Counted from the first letter of the stretch, positions 30,159 through 40,468 are shown. The stretch is DNA of 64,000 nucleotides from Candidatus Absconditabacteria bacterium (GCA_028693445.1 JAQUVI010000005.1:1-64000), one strand, 5' to 3'. The notes: generated by a model not told the origin, from the letters alone. Numbers and translations are program-made.

Positions 30159-30186
30159 TTGACATTTTATAGTAAAAAGATAAAAG
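30159..30186 (+). promoter_or_regulatory. Promoter of secreted protein gene
   Basis: TTGACA, 16 nt, TAAAAG, about 40 nt before ATG at 30224. Confidence 0.55.
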
Positions 30187-30223
30187 AATAAAAAATAATG
30201 TTTATATTATTAAAAAAAATATT

Positions 30224-31315
30224 ATGAAAAATGTATCTAAATTTTTATTGGTTGTTTTATTGGCTGGAGCTAGTTATTTTTTTGGTATGGTTGTTTATGG
30301 TGCTTGTACTACAGTTCCAGGTATTGGTATTATTTGTGGTAATGGTGATGTTTGTAATGATGCTGGTTGTTTATGTAACTGAAGTACTATTTCTTTATGA
30401 GAAACTTGTACAAATATAATAGCCCCATCTACAGATGGTGTATTATGAACAACTAGTTATTGAGAAACTTGTTCTGATGGTGATTGATGTAATTGTAGTA
30501 GTCCTTCTTGAAATACAACTATTTCTTATTGAGATCAATGTACTTGGGATATTAGTTTACCAGTATTATCTGCTTGATCAGTTAATGTTGTAAATAGAAC
30601 AGCTACTTTTATTTTTAATTCTTCAAAAGCTTGAACAGTAAGTTATCAATGATCTTGTGGTAATTGATCTTTATCTACAGCTGTTGCTTGAGATAATACA
30701 ACTAATTTTATTAATTTAAGTAATAGTACTTATAGTAATTGTCAACTTAGAGTAACAGATAATTTAAATAATTCTAGTACATGGTTAAATATACCTTCAT
30801 TTACAGTAAATTATACTTGATGATGAACTAGTTGAGGTTGAAGTGTTTGATGATGATCAAGTTCAACAATAACAGAACCAACTTTTTTAAGTATTCTTAG
30901 TCAAATTTGAGTTACAGAAACATGATTTATTAATTTATTGGAAATTGTTAAAGAAGAAAAAAGTGTTGTTTATGAATATACACCACAATGAGTAAAAATC
31001 AGAATTTTTGTGCCAAAATATAGACAATATTTAATTAGAAAAACAATATTGAGTTTAAATAATAGTTTAACTAAAGCTATTAATAAAAAACTTTTGAGAG
31101 TAACAGATCCAAGTTATATGATAGAAAATTTTGAAAATTTAAACAATGATAGTAAAATTCTTGTTTATAAAGAAATATGAGCTATTACACATTTATATAA
31201 TGAATTTTTGTGAGTATTATATATAGTACTTGATATGAAACAAAAAGATTATTTACCTTTGGCAAAATATTATTTGGAAAATTATTTTAAAGAATTTATA
31301 AATTTTCAAAAATAG
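30224..31315 (+). CDS. Secreted Cys-rich protein, unknown
   Basis: 363 residues. Signal segment (VSKFLLVVLLAGASYFFGMV), then a Cys-rich N-half (CGNGDVCNDAGCLCNGSTIS, LGETC repeats at GETCTN, YGETCSDGDGCNCSS), an Ig-like stretch (SGSVNVVNRTATFIFNSS), a Gly-rich linker nearly all TGA (SGGSVGGGSSST region, about residues 190-215) and a helical C-terminus. The Cys motifs resemble those of the surface protein at 9011. Promoter and double terminator suggest a single-gene unit. Confidence 0.65.
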
Positions 31316-31321
31316 TTTTTA

Positions 31322-31398
31322 TTCCCTCTTATTGTAAGGGGGATTTTTTTATTAAAAATATTTTAAAATCTGACTATTTATGTCAGGTTTTTTTGTTA
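31322..31398 (+). terminator. Two consecutive terminators
   Basis: CCCTCTTATTGTAAGGGGG then T7 (to 31350), and CTGACATTTATGTCAG-like stem (CTGAC/GTCAG, 31372-31390) then T7. Confidence 0.65.
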
Positions 31399-31539
31399 AC
31401 TTTTTTGGATTTTCTCTTGACTTTTATATTTAAATTGTTATAACAGCAGTATGAAAATGGGGTAGTTATAATTTATTATAAAAAACCTTTTTCATAATGA
31501 AGAAGTTAATTAACATTTAAACTAATAAACTAATTAAAT

Positions 31540-32448
31540 ATGAAAACAATGAAAACTGTTTTAATTTTTGTTTTGAGTTTTTTTACTATTTTTATAGTAA
31601 ATGCTCAAATGCCTTCAGCACAATTGTTGTTGAATGGTTCAGATGTTGGCCCTGAATATACAACATGTCGGGGTTCTATTATTTTGAGCACTGGTATAGG
31701 TGATGCAACAAGCACCTATTACTGGCAAAAAACTAACCAAACTGGTGTAACAACCGATTTGGGAACAACACCAACTATTTCTTTAACACCAGTTGAGGAT
31801 TTTGTAAAGTATGGTGTTTATGTAAACGATGGTGGAACTGTTTATTATGATACATTGTTACTTACGGTAAATAATTTACCAGAGGTGATTGTGTTAAATA
31901 ATACTACATCGGTTTGTTCTAGTTCGGATGTGATTATTAATGCAACCGAAAGTCCTCTTCCCAGTCATACCTATCAATGGTATGTTGATGGAGCGCTTTT
32001 AAGTAATGGTGGTTTTTATAGTGGTGTTACTACTTATCAATTAACTGTTACTGGAGATGTTTCATTAAGTGGAAAAAGGTATGAGTGTAGAGTAACCGCT
32101 TCTTACGGTTGTTCTGCTTATGCTAGAACTGCTGGTGGACAAGGGACTTTGTTGGTTGTTAATCCACTTCCATTGAACCAAACACCAACAGTAAATGTTC
32201 CAATTGTAAGTGGTACAGCAACAGTATGTGGTTTAACAACGGAAATTGTTATTGGTTTACAAGCAACTCAATCTAATTACATATATGAGTTGTATGATGC
32301 TGATACAGATGTTGTTATAAACACTGTTGTTAGTCCTGCGTCACCAGTTGACGGTGCTATACAATTTGCACCACAATTTGTGGATAGAAATTTTAGAATA
32401 CGGGTTTGGGATTCTACCCATACGTGTTCAACAATAATTAATCAATAA
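31540..32448 (+). CDS. Bacteroidota-like secreted Ig-type repeat protein
   Basis: 302 residues. Signal peptide (MKTVLIFVLSFFTIFIVNAQ), then Ig-like repeats (TCRGSIILSTGIGDATSTYY, ICSSS-like VCSSSDVIINATESPLPSHT, YQWYVDG). Style and composition match Bacteroidota T9SS/PKD-type proteins. By hand count about 24 Gly, all GGN, none TGA, unlike native genes. Its last 95 residues are a near copy of the C-terminus of the next gene. Ends in TAA. Confidence 0.8.
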   Translation: MKTMKTVLIFVLSFFTIFIVNAQMPSAQLLLNGSDVGPEYTTCRGSIILSTGIGDATSTYYWQKTNQTGVTTDLGTTPTISLTPVEDFVKYGVYVNDGGTVYYDTLLLTVNNLPEVIVLNNTTSVCSSSDVIINATESPLPSHTYQWYVDGALLSNGGFYSGVTTYQLTVTGDVSLSGKRYECRVTASYGCSAYARTAGGQGTLLVVNPLPLNQTPTVNVPIVSGTATVCGLTTEIVIGLQATQSNYIYELYDADTDVVINTVVSPASPVDGAIQFAPQFVDRNFRIRVWDSTHTCSTIINQ

Positions 32449-32474
32449 ATAAAAAAAATTAAAACTATACGAAC

Positions 32475-33839
32475 ATGAAAAAGATTATCTTAAGTTTAAG
32501 TTTTTTGTTTATGTCCTTCGTTGTTTTTTCTCAGACACCTTGGACATTAACAACTGTACATCGAAGTTTACCAGTTGCAGATGCTGGTAGTGATCAAACT
32601 ATAGCTATAGGTGGTTCTATACAAATTGGAACCCCTGCAGTTGGTGGAAATACTTATGGTTGGACAAGCGATCCTGTTGGTTTTACATCTACCGATGCGC
32701 AACCAATAGTTAACCCTGTTGCCTCTACTTATTATTATTTAGTGGTTGATAATGGAACTTGTTTTGCCTACGATACAGTTCGAGTTAATGTTACTGGAAC
32801 ACCACTTGCTTTTACAAGCAATGCTGTTAATCCAGGAACCGTTTGTTCAGGAACTGAATCAATATTAAGTGTTGTTCCAGAAGGTGGAACTGGTGTGTAT
32901 ACGTTTAGTTGGAATATTGTTGGTGATCCAACAGTTCTTTCAATTAATGATACATTAATAGTTGCTCCTACATCATTGGTAGTTAATACCTTTAGGTATA
33001 ATATTACCTTGAGTGATGGTGTTACTACTATTAATGATACACTTGATCTTGTTGTTAATCCTTTACCAGTTGCAGATGCTGGTAGTGATCAAACTATAGC
33101 TATAGGTGGTTCTATACAAATTGGAACCCCTGCAGTTGGTGGAAATACTTATGGTTGGACAAGCGATCCTGTTGGTTTTACATCTACCGATGCGCAACCA
33201 ATAGTTAACCCTGTTGCCTCTACTTATTATTATTTAGTGGTTGATAATGGAACTTGTTTTGCCTACGATACAGTTCGAGTTAATGTTACTGGAACACCAC
33301 TTGCTTTTACAAGCAATGCTGTTAATCCAGGAACCGTTTGTTCAGGAACTGAATCAATATTAAGTGTTGTTCCAGAAGGTGGAACTGGTGTGTATACGTT
33401 TAGTTGGAATATTGTTGGTGATCCAACAGTTCTTTCAATTAATGATACATTAATAGTTGCTCCTACATCATTGGTAGTTAATACCTTTAGGTATAATATT
33501 ACCTTGAGTGATGGTGTTACTACTATTAATGATACACTTGATCTTATTGTTAATCCTTTACCATTGAATCAAATACCGACTGTAAATGTTCCTGTTGTTG
33601 CTGATACAGCAACAGTATGTGGTTTAACAACGGAAATTGTTATTGGTTTACAAGCAACTCAATCTAATTATATATATGAGTTGTACGATGCCGATACTGA
33701 TGAAATTGTTGACACAGTTACTAGTCCAGCATTACCAGTTGATGGTGCTATACAATTTGCACCACAGTTTGTGGATAGGACTTTTGGAATACGGGTTTGG
33801 GATTCTACTCGTACGTGTTTTTTGATAGTTCACAATTAA
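32475..33839 (+). CDS. Bacteroidota-like secreted repeat protein with duplicated module
   Basis: 454 residues. Signal peptide (KKIILSLSFLFMSFVVFSQT), then two consecutive 165-residue modules starting VADAGSDQTIAIGGSIQIGT (PKD/Ig-like, with CSGTESILSVVPEGGTG), then the C-terminal domain shared with the upstream gene (NPLPLNQIPTVNVPVVADTA). About 38 Gly by hand count, none TGA. No in-frame TGA at all, so it translates the same in either code. Confidence 0.8.
   Translation: MKKIILSLSFLFMSFVVFSQTPWTLTTVHRSLPVADAGSDQTIAIGGSIQIGTPAVGGNTYGWTSDPVGFTSTDAQPIVNPVASTYYYLVVDNGTCFAYDTVRVNVTGTPLAFTSNAVNPGTVCSGTESILSVVPEGGTGVYTFSWNIVGDPTVLSINDTLIVAPTSLVVNTFRYNITLSDGVTTINDTLDLVVNPLPVADAGSDQTIAIGGSIQIGTPAVGGNTYGWTSDPVGFTSTDAQPIVNPVASTYYYLVVDNGTCFAYDTVRVNVTGTPLAFTSNAVNPGTVCSGTESILSVVPEGGTGVYTFSWNIVGDPTVLSINDTLIVAPTSLVVNTFRYNITLSDGVTTINDTLDLIVNPLPLNQIPTVNVPVVADTATVCGLTTEIVIGLQATQSNYIYELYDADTDEIVDTVTSPALPVDGAIQFAPQFVDRTFGIRVWDSTRTCFLIVHN
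32571..33560 (+). repeat. 495-bp tandem duplication
   Basis: Unit 32571-33065 repeats at 33066-33560 with almost no differences seen (one G/A change near the end, CTTGTTGTT versus CTTATTGTT). The period is 165 codons. Very recent duplication, or a place where assembly should be checked. Confidence 0.85.
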
Positions 33840-33849
33840 AACAATAATT

Positions 33850-35196
33850 ATGTGGAAAAGAATAGTATTATTTCTTGGTTTGTTCTTTTTGTTTGTAATA
33901 AACCCAGTTATGATTTATTCACAAGATCCACCAAATTATTGGAGACTTGTGACTAATCATATTGAAAATCCAGTAGTTAGTGCTGGACCGGATTTAATCC
34001 TTGCATCTGGGCAAACTCAGGTGCAACCTCAAGCCACGATTAACGATGCGACAGCATCTATATTGTGGAATGGGCCAGAGAATTTTTCATCTAATGTTTT
34101 ACGACCATGGGTTTCTGATCTTGGGACGTATGAGATTACCGCCACAAACTCTTTTGGTTGCTCGTCGAGTGATCAAATGGAATTGCGGGAGGCTCAATTA
34201 GGTGATACGTTGACTTATCAACTTCCAGCTTTTTGTCTTGGAGAAGATCCAGTTTGGTTGGATGAATATATTTCATATTCTACCGAAGGAAGTTTTTTCG
34301 GACAAGATGTGGTTGGAAGGTATTTCTACCCAAATACAGCGGGAATTCATAATATATATTGGGTAATGGAAGGAGATACAATTCCTTTTCAACCTGTGTA
34401 TGTTTTAGAATCACCCACAGTAAACATACCTAACGATTCTATATTTAGGTGTGAGGGGCAAAATGGAATACTTTATGCTCAAGGTAATGCAACTAATTGG
34501 ATATGGTCAACTTTGACAAGTCCTGATGATGTGTTATCTACAGATCAAGTTTATTCTGTTTCAGTTAATCAACCAATGTATTATCTTTTGACAGGTGCTT
34601 TGGTTTATGAAACAGAACAAAAAACTTGTTCAGCAAAGGATTCTGTATTTGTATCTCCTATCTCTGCTAAATTTACTTATGAGCAGATGGTTATAGATAC
34701 AACTTATGGAACAATCTATGGTTCTTATGTTAAGTTTATACCTGATTACAAAGATGGAAATTCTTATTTTTGGAATTTGGGTATATCTGGAGTTACTTCA
34801 ACTGAAGTTTATCCTGATTATAATTATGGTGCTCCAGTTGGTACAGTTATTGTTACATTAAGTATGAGTTCTATGTGTGGGAATCATTCTCACACAGAAA
34901 ACATTTACATTAATTATGTAACAGGTATCGATAATTTAATAAAGGATGATGATGTTAAGTTGTATCCTAATCCTGTTTCAGGAGATGTTGTCAACCTTGA
35001 TTTTGGAGACAAACGCGTCTCTAGAGTTGAGGTATGGGATATGATTGGTCGACAGTTACATGTCGATCAGTATCATCATACTGAATTTATCTTCCAAACC
35101 CAGATTGACGTTTCGTCATATAGACCTGGGTTTTACATAGTAAGGGTGTTTGGTAAAGAGGGAGGTATAATCCCTATTAAATTTATCAAACAATAA
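33850..35196 (+). CDS. Bacteroidota-like protein with T9SS type A sorting domain
   Basis: 448 residues. Signal peptide (KRIVLFLGLFFLFVINPVMI), Ig/PKD-like strands (ILASGQTQVQPQATINDATA), then a C-terminal type IX secretion signal: VKLYPNPVSGDVVNLDFGDK, VEVWDMIGRQLHVDQ, IDVSSYRPGFYIVRVFGKEG. This domain directs export in Bacteroidota; no T9SS gene is in the window and the phylum assumed here is not known for it. About 33 Gly, none TGA. The terminator at 35216 follows. Confidence 0.85.
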   Translation: MWKRIVLFLGLFFLFVINPVMIYSQDPPNYWRLVTNHIENPVVSAGPDLILASGQTQVQPQATINDATASILWNGPENFSSNVLRPWVSDLGTYEITATNSFGCSSSDQMELREAQLGDTLTYQLPAFCLGEDPVWLDEYISYSTEGSFFGQDVVGRYFYPNTAGIHNIYWVMEGDTIPFQPVYVLESPTVNIPNDSIFRCEGQNGILYAQGNATNWIWSTLTSPDDVLSTDQVYSVSVNQPMYYLLTGALVYETEQKTCSAKDSVFVSPISAKFTYEQMVIDTTYGTIYGSYVKFIPDYKDGNSYFWNLGISGVTSTEVYPDYNYGAPVGTVIVTLSMSSMCGNHSHTENIYINYVTGIDNLIKDDDVKLYPNPVSGDVVNLDFGDKRVSRVEVWDMIGRQLHVDQYHHTEFIFQTQIDVSSYRPGFYIVRVFGKEGGIIPIKFIKQ

Positions 35197-35215
35197 TCTT
35201 GCTTAATTGTATTTA

Positions 35216-35250
35216 TAAAAAGCCCTTCGGTTTACCGGGGGCTTTTTTTG
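35216..35250 (+). terminator. Strong terminator
   Basis: AAAAAGCCC / GGGGGCTTTTTTT stem with loop TTCGGTTTACC. Confidence 0.85.
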
Positions 35251-35263
35251 TAAATTATAAAAA

Positions 35264-35296
35264 TTGGATTGCCACACTATCGCTCGCAATGACATT
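35264..35296. repeat. Palindromic repeat family A
   Basis: GGATTGCCACACTATCGCTC then GCAATGAC. It marks native genome sequence right after the Bacteroidota-like block. Confidence 0.55.
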
Positions 35297-35325
35297 TGGA
35301 TTAATATAGATTCGTTCGTAATGAA

Positions 35326-36015
35326 TTATTTTTCGAAATTAGTAAGGACACTACAAAGTTCTACTTTTCATACTCAATTTCATATATATTCTACTATTGA
35401 ACAAAAGCGAAATTCTTTGGCGGAGGGGGTAGAACAGTTAGAATCTCAACCTGTAGGACAGTTAATTAATTCTCCGCCAATCTGAGTCGATTCTTTTTTG
35501 AAAACTCACAATCATTTTATTTGTCTAAAAAAGTTTCATTCATTGCTTTGTGGTAATTCTCCTGGGCAAGCTTTCCAAACTCATCAGGTTTCACAAAGAG
35601 AATATTGCAAATTTCCAGAATTATTTATTCATAGATCAGTATTTAAGTCTTCATTAATACCGCTTGCATAAAAGTATTGTTGTCCACTGATAGTAGTAGT
35701 CAGAATTATATAATTTCCTGATCCAAACCAAAAATCATTATTTAATCAGTCTCATCATTCATCAATTGATGGGTTTAATTTTAATCGTGTTGTTTCTTTG
35801 TCTCAAGCTCGTTTTTGTCGATTTGTGTTTCTTATATTTATAACTTGTTCCAATCATTCTCTAGCTAAATTGATAGCGATAATTTTTTGTCTGGTTTTTT
35901 GTAAATAAGTGTTGCTATTTCAAAGTGCTTGTATTACAGTTATAAGTCAAAGTCATACCAATACAACAATAACAATGACTTCCATAATAGTAAATCATTT
36001 TTTAATATTTTTCAT
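35326..36015 (-). CDS. Type IV pilin-like protein
   Basis: 229 residues. MKNIKKGFTIMEVIVIVVLV is a prepilin signal: basic leader, cleavage after Gly7, Phe+1... Glu+5 in the FTIMEV form, then the hydrophobic N-helix and AINLAREGLEQVINIRN. A C-terminal globular part holds two Cys pairs (SLCETGGVWKACPG, CPTGGDSNCST). The key cleavage-site glycine is a TGA. Minor pseudopilin or major pilin cannot be told; fits with PilT and ComEC. Confidence 0.85.
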
Positions 36016-36106
36016 ATTATGTATTTTCTGTTTGAAAATAAAAAACACAATAGTATAGTAGTGATTGGTTTTGAACTTGCAATACTTTTAAATCTTGTTG
36101 TCAAAA

Positions 36107-36688
36107 ATGACAGATACAGTGGTTTCTTATATTTTCTTTTTGTTGTTGGCTATTTTGGTAATATTAGCATTTGTTATAGGTAATGAGAAAATGATTAAAG
36201 TTCTTTTGGGAAACTATATTTTGGCTACACTTTGTTTGGCAGCAAATCAATCTTTGGATGTTCTTGTACAATTTTTGATGACAACTCCAAATTTAGAAAT
36301 TTTGAATATTTCTTATGAAAATATTGCTAATTTTGTTATAGCAGGTAAAACAAGTATTGTTTTAATTTTATATCTCCTTTTGTTGTTTTTGATGTATCAA
36401 AAATCTAGAATTCGTATAACATTACCTGGTGATGAAATTTTACAAAAAACATTTTCTTTGTTTCTTGTTCCTTTGACAGTTATTAGTCTGATTTTGACTT
36501 TGGAAATTGTCATTTTGGGTATGAATAGTTTGAGTCCATCTTCTTTGGAAACTATGGCTCGTAGTTTTACGAATAATTATTATATTATTAATTTTATTGT
36601 GCTTACTCCAGTTTGGATTTTATTACATGGATTGGCGACAGTGTTGATTACGACGGAAATTAAAATGAGTATTAAGACTGATATTTAG
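36107..36688 (+). CDS. Membrane protein, unknown
   Basis: 193 residues with about five hydrophobic helices (YIFFLLLAILVILAFVIG; TSIVLILYLLLLFLMY; LVPLTVISLILTLEIVIL; FIVLTPVWILLHGLATVLIT). The start at ATG 36107 is preferred over an upstream TTG. All six or so glycines are GGN. No family recognised. Confidence 0.6.
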   Translation: MTDTVVSYIFFLLLAILVILAFVIGNEKMIKVLLGNYILATLCLAANQSLDVLVQFLMTTPNLEILNISYENIANFVIAGKTSIVLILYLLLLFLMYQKSRIRITLPGDEILQKTFSLFLVPLTVISLILTLEIVILGMNSLSPSSLETMARSFTNNYYIINFIVLTPVWILLHGLATVLITTEIKMSIKTDI

Positions 36689-36918
36689 TTTATAGAACTT
36701 AGTACTTAGAACTTAGATTTTAGATTTTAGTTCTTAGAACTTAAAATTTAGTTATTCTATTTGTTGTTATAAGTAAAACCTTATTCTCTTTGACTACGCT
36801 CATAGAGACAAAATTCTAAAGATTCAGAGTGAAAATTTAATTTATAGGTATTAGAACTTAGAGATTATAGATTTTAAATTATTTAGCATTTAAAATTTAA
36901 AACCTAACATTATAAAAA
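36689..36918. repeat. AACTTAG repeats and a family C palindrome
   Basis: 36690-36750 holds GAACTTAGTACTTAGAACTT-type units; 36779-36812 holds TTCTCTTTGACTACGCTCAT then AGAGACAAA (family C); further AACTTAGAGATTATAG follows. No gene. Confidence 0.5.
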
Positions 36919-38820
36919 TTACATTCTTTCCAAAAAACTCATACCGATTAGTTCCATTACGGTTTTCATTCTTTCTAGGGTTTTTTGAAGGAGAGAAATT
37001 CTAGCAGATTTTAGAAGTTCATCGGATTTGAGAATTTTGATATTTGCATAATAACTATTTACGAGTTTTGATATATCCAATAAATATCTACATAAAAAAT
37101 GAGGGGCTAACTCTTCTTGGCTTTTTACAATTATTTCGTTTCGTTCTGCTATTTTTTTGATAAGCTCAAATTCTATTTCTTCGGTAAGTAGTTTTGAAAT
37201 ATTTTCTGGTGATAAAACTTTTATAGGATCTGGATTGTTATCTATCAAACTTTGAATTCTGGCTCATGTATATAAGATATATGCTCAACTTTCACCTTGC
37301 ATATCCAAAGCTTCTTCTACATCAAAAACAATATCTTTGGAAATATCACTTTTTATCAAAAAGAATCTCAAAGATCAGATTGCAATTTTTTCTGAAACAT
37401 CATCTAACCGTTCTGCATCTTTTTCTGGATTACGTTCTTTGGTTTCTCGATATGCTTTTTCGTGAATTATATGTAGCATTTCATCTATAGTAACTGTCCA
37501 ACCTTTTCTACTTGCAAAAGGAAGTCTTTTTTCTAGTTTTTCTTCTTCTGTGAGTTTATATCCAAAACTTAATAATGTTTTTGGTGTAAGATAAACTACA
37601 CCATATCACAAAGGAATGTATTCTTTATTTTTGTTTAGATATCAAAGTAGTTTTAGAGAAGATTTAACTATTTCTTGAGGATGAAGTTGTCTATTGTCAA
37701 TAACTGTTATTGCAGTATTGTAATTTCAGAATTTTTCTTTTATTTCTCATGTTGATTCACCAGTTGTTGTGTAAATAATATTTCAATTTGGTTCATGAGT
37801 AAATGTTTTATATAAAAAATCTTTGGTAAGGTATCAAAGTTTCCACAAAGCAAAAGCAATATCTTTGGCTGTATATGTGGCTACACCATCAGATTTAATT
37901 AATATTTGATATTGTTTTTCTTCTTTTGCGTACTCAGGTAAACTAGAGAGATCTATTATTCGACAACCCATAGCTTCTCATTCATCAACATATTTTACAT
38001 ATCATTTTTCTTTTAGTAATTCTATTGCTTCAGCAAAAAATTTCATATGGAGAATATCTGTTTCCCAATTAATAATATCAAAAGATGCGTTCATTCTTCG
38101 ACAAGTTTTTATTTGTTCTAATGTGCATTTTTTTGTATATTCTTGGTGAATTTTATAAACGTCAGGATCTTTTCCTTCTTCTATTTTACGCAAAGTTTCT
38201 GATAATAATTTTTTGAATTCTGGGTCTTCGTCTTTTTCTCTCATTTGAGTATAAATTTCTCCACAATAATGATCAAACTTTTTTTCAGTTTCTATAGATA
38301 GTCAATAATGCATATGTCCAACAATATTATAACCAACATTTACTCAACTGTCGTCACCATAATTTGAAGCATGTGTTTGATAACCTAAATAATTAAATAC
38401 TTTTTTAATACTATCACCTATACAAATATTTCTAGCTTGTCCAATATGAAGTGGTTTGTTTGGGTTTGCACTCATATATTCTACAAGAATCTTTGTATCT
38501 TGATTATCTCGATCTGCTGGTGTAGGATCTGGAGTTGTGCATACATCATTTATAAATAATTCTTTTTTTATGTATGCATTTATATATGGTCAAACAGATG
38601 TTATTTTTTCAAAAAATTTAGAATTAATTTCTTTAGAAAATTCATTAGCTATTATATTTGGAGCTTTTTTGAGTTTTTTTGATAATTGGAAACAAGGAAA
38701 AGCAAAATCACCTCAAATATTTTCAGGAGGTATTTCTATAAGATCCATAATTTCATCAAAAGAAATGTTTGTTTTCTGCCTTATAATTTCTGCAAAAAGA
38801 TTTTTATATTTTTCCAACAT
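36919..38820 (-). CDS. argS: Arginyl-tRNA synthetase
   Basis: 633 residues. Class I enzyme: N-terminal Arg-tRNA domain, then VEYMSANPNKPLHIGQARNI (HIGH-type motif HIGQ near residue 133) and GYQTHASNYGDDSGVNVGYN, and a C-terminal DALR-type helical domain ending in TVMELIGMSFLERM. Charges tRNA-Arg; a tRNA-Arg(TCT) is at 40661. Confidence 0.93.
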
Positions 38821-38934
38821 TTTTAAAAACTACATATTAATGATAAAACTTTAATTTGAGTGTTTATTTTAATAACTTACTTTTTTTTATCAAGTTATAT
38901 TTTTGTTGTCTAATATTGTCTATATGTTTTGATT

Positions 38935-39876
38935 CTACTTGAAATGGCGAGTTTCTTGGCGTCATTTTTGGATTAATTCAAGCATTAGATTTCGCCAATT
39001 TTCTTCTTTGTTGTAGTTAGTTTCAATGTTTTTTCGTCCAAAAAAGTCTTTGTAAAGCTCGTAATTTTCCAAATTTTCTTTGTATATGTTTGGTCGTATA
39101 ATATAAGCTATATCTAGAATTTTTTTTGAAAACTTTTGATAAATGGGTTGTGTGATTATTATTCATCAAGCTTGGTCAATAATATATTGTATTTTTGAGT
39201 TTTCATATTCGTTAATTAAATAATTTAAACTAAAATCAGATTTGTTTTTTTGTTCTTGTATGTTTGTATTGTCTATATAAACACTTGTATCATCATTTGG
39301 TTTGTAATATTCGTTTTTTCAATAAATTTTTGTTATAATAAAATTGTTACCATTTTTTTCTATTGTGATTTTGGATCAAGGGTATGCTATATATATCGTG
39401 TTTTTTGGTAATTTTATTACAAACATATTATTTTCTTTTACATTATTTATTTTTTCATTTAAAATTATTGATCTTAAAGGGCTTTCTATAAAAAATAGTT
39501 TTTGATTATCATTGTTTGGTATAATTTTTTGTTCTCAATATTGTGATTGTTCTGTGATTTCTATGTTTTTTGGATTTCATAAAAATATGTATTCTATTTG
39601 TTGTGTTAGATAAAAAGACGATCAATCAGGTTTTTGTTGATATAATGGTAAAAAACCCAACAAAATAAAAAAACTTATAGATAATATTCCGGGTATGCTT
39701 AAAACCTTTAAAAATTTATTTTTAAAGAAAAGTATATTTATGCTAAATATCCGTAAAAACAAAAATATTAGAACCTGTTCTTCATTAAGATTGCTTTTTT
39801 GCCGAAAAACATATCAAACAAATATTCACAATAAATTAGCTAATATAATTTGAAATCCCTTACTATAAAAAAACAT
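38935..39876 (-). CDS. Membrane-anchored protein, unknown
   Basis: 313 residues. Two N-terminal membrane helices (FQIILANLLGIFVGYVF; LSIPGILSISFFILLGFLPL), then a large Asn/Lys/Ile-rich extracellular beta domain (KLFFIESPLRSIILNEKINN; MFVIKLPKNTIYIAYPGSKI) and a helical C-terminus. No family recognised. Starts at ATG 39876; a 115-bp gap separates it from argS. Confidence 0.6.
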
Positions 39877-40121
39877 TTTTTTTGAATTGATAAAAAAATT
39901 TCTTTGTATATAAACAAAAAAAATCCTTTTTCAAATCACTTTTTATTGATAATTTTTTAAATATTTTTTGTGCTTTTGGTTGTTTTTTTGTTGGAATTGG
40001 CTTTTTACCTGTTTTTTGAAACAACCATTTTTTTTAAAAAATTGCTTGATTTTATATATTTTTTTGCTATACATTGGTCTCAGCGTGTTTTTTGTGCTGG
40101 AAAATTTTTGCTTATTGATAC
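39877..40121. other. T-rich gap before tRNA cluster
   Basis: T-rich plus strand, no gene recognised. It must contain the promoter for the UCA tRNA; no clear -35/-10 pair could be fixed. Confidence 0.4.
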
Positions 40122-40195
40122 GCGGATATGATGTAATTGGTGTAGCATAGCAGACTTCAGCTCTGTTCGTACGGGTTCGAGTCCCGTTATCCGCT
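40122..40195 (+). tRNA. tRNA-Gly(UCA), decoder of UGA as glycine
   Basis: 74 nt: acceptor GCGGATA/TATCCGC, anticodon stem GCAGA/TCTGT with loop CTTCAGC, so anticodon UCA at 40157-40159; T-arm ACGGG-TTCGAGT-CCCGT. Anticodon UCA pairs with UGA. G1-C72, C2-G71 and U73 are bacterial tRNA-Gly identity features shared with tRNA-Gly(GCC) here; a tRNA-Trp would have G73 and anticodon CCA. This is the expected partner of the table 25 code. No CCA is encoded. Confidence 0.93.
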
Positions 40196-40225
40196 AATTA
40201 TTATATTTATTATTCTTTGTATGTA

Positions 40226-40468
40226 ATGCTAAAACAAATCTTTGTTGGATTGTTTGTCGCTCTTTTGGGTGGTGTGTTGATTTATTTTTCACAAGCAGTT
40301 ACAGATTTGTTTTGAAGAATTGAATGGTTTGAACACAACATTGGTTCTACAAGAAATTGATATGTTATTTCATGATTTCTTATTGTTGTTGGTGGTTTCC
40401 TTATTATGTTTGGTGTCTTTCCAATAGGACAACCAATTACAGAACAAACTCCTACTTTGGGATCTTAA
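40226..40468 (+). CDS. Two-helix membrane protein, unknown
   Basis: 80 residues: helix 1 (IFVGLFVALLGGVLIYFSQA), a short loop GRIEWFEHNIGSTRNG, helix 2 (YVISGFLIVVGGFLIMFGVF). Four TGA codons in the loop and second helix. It sits between tRNA genes. Function unknown. Confidence 0.65.

Noticed and set aside
36107-36688. Extending the Bacteroidota-like block to this gene because it lacks TGA
   Set aside because: It has only about six glycines, so absence of TGA is not informative, and a native pilin with many TGA lies between.
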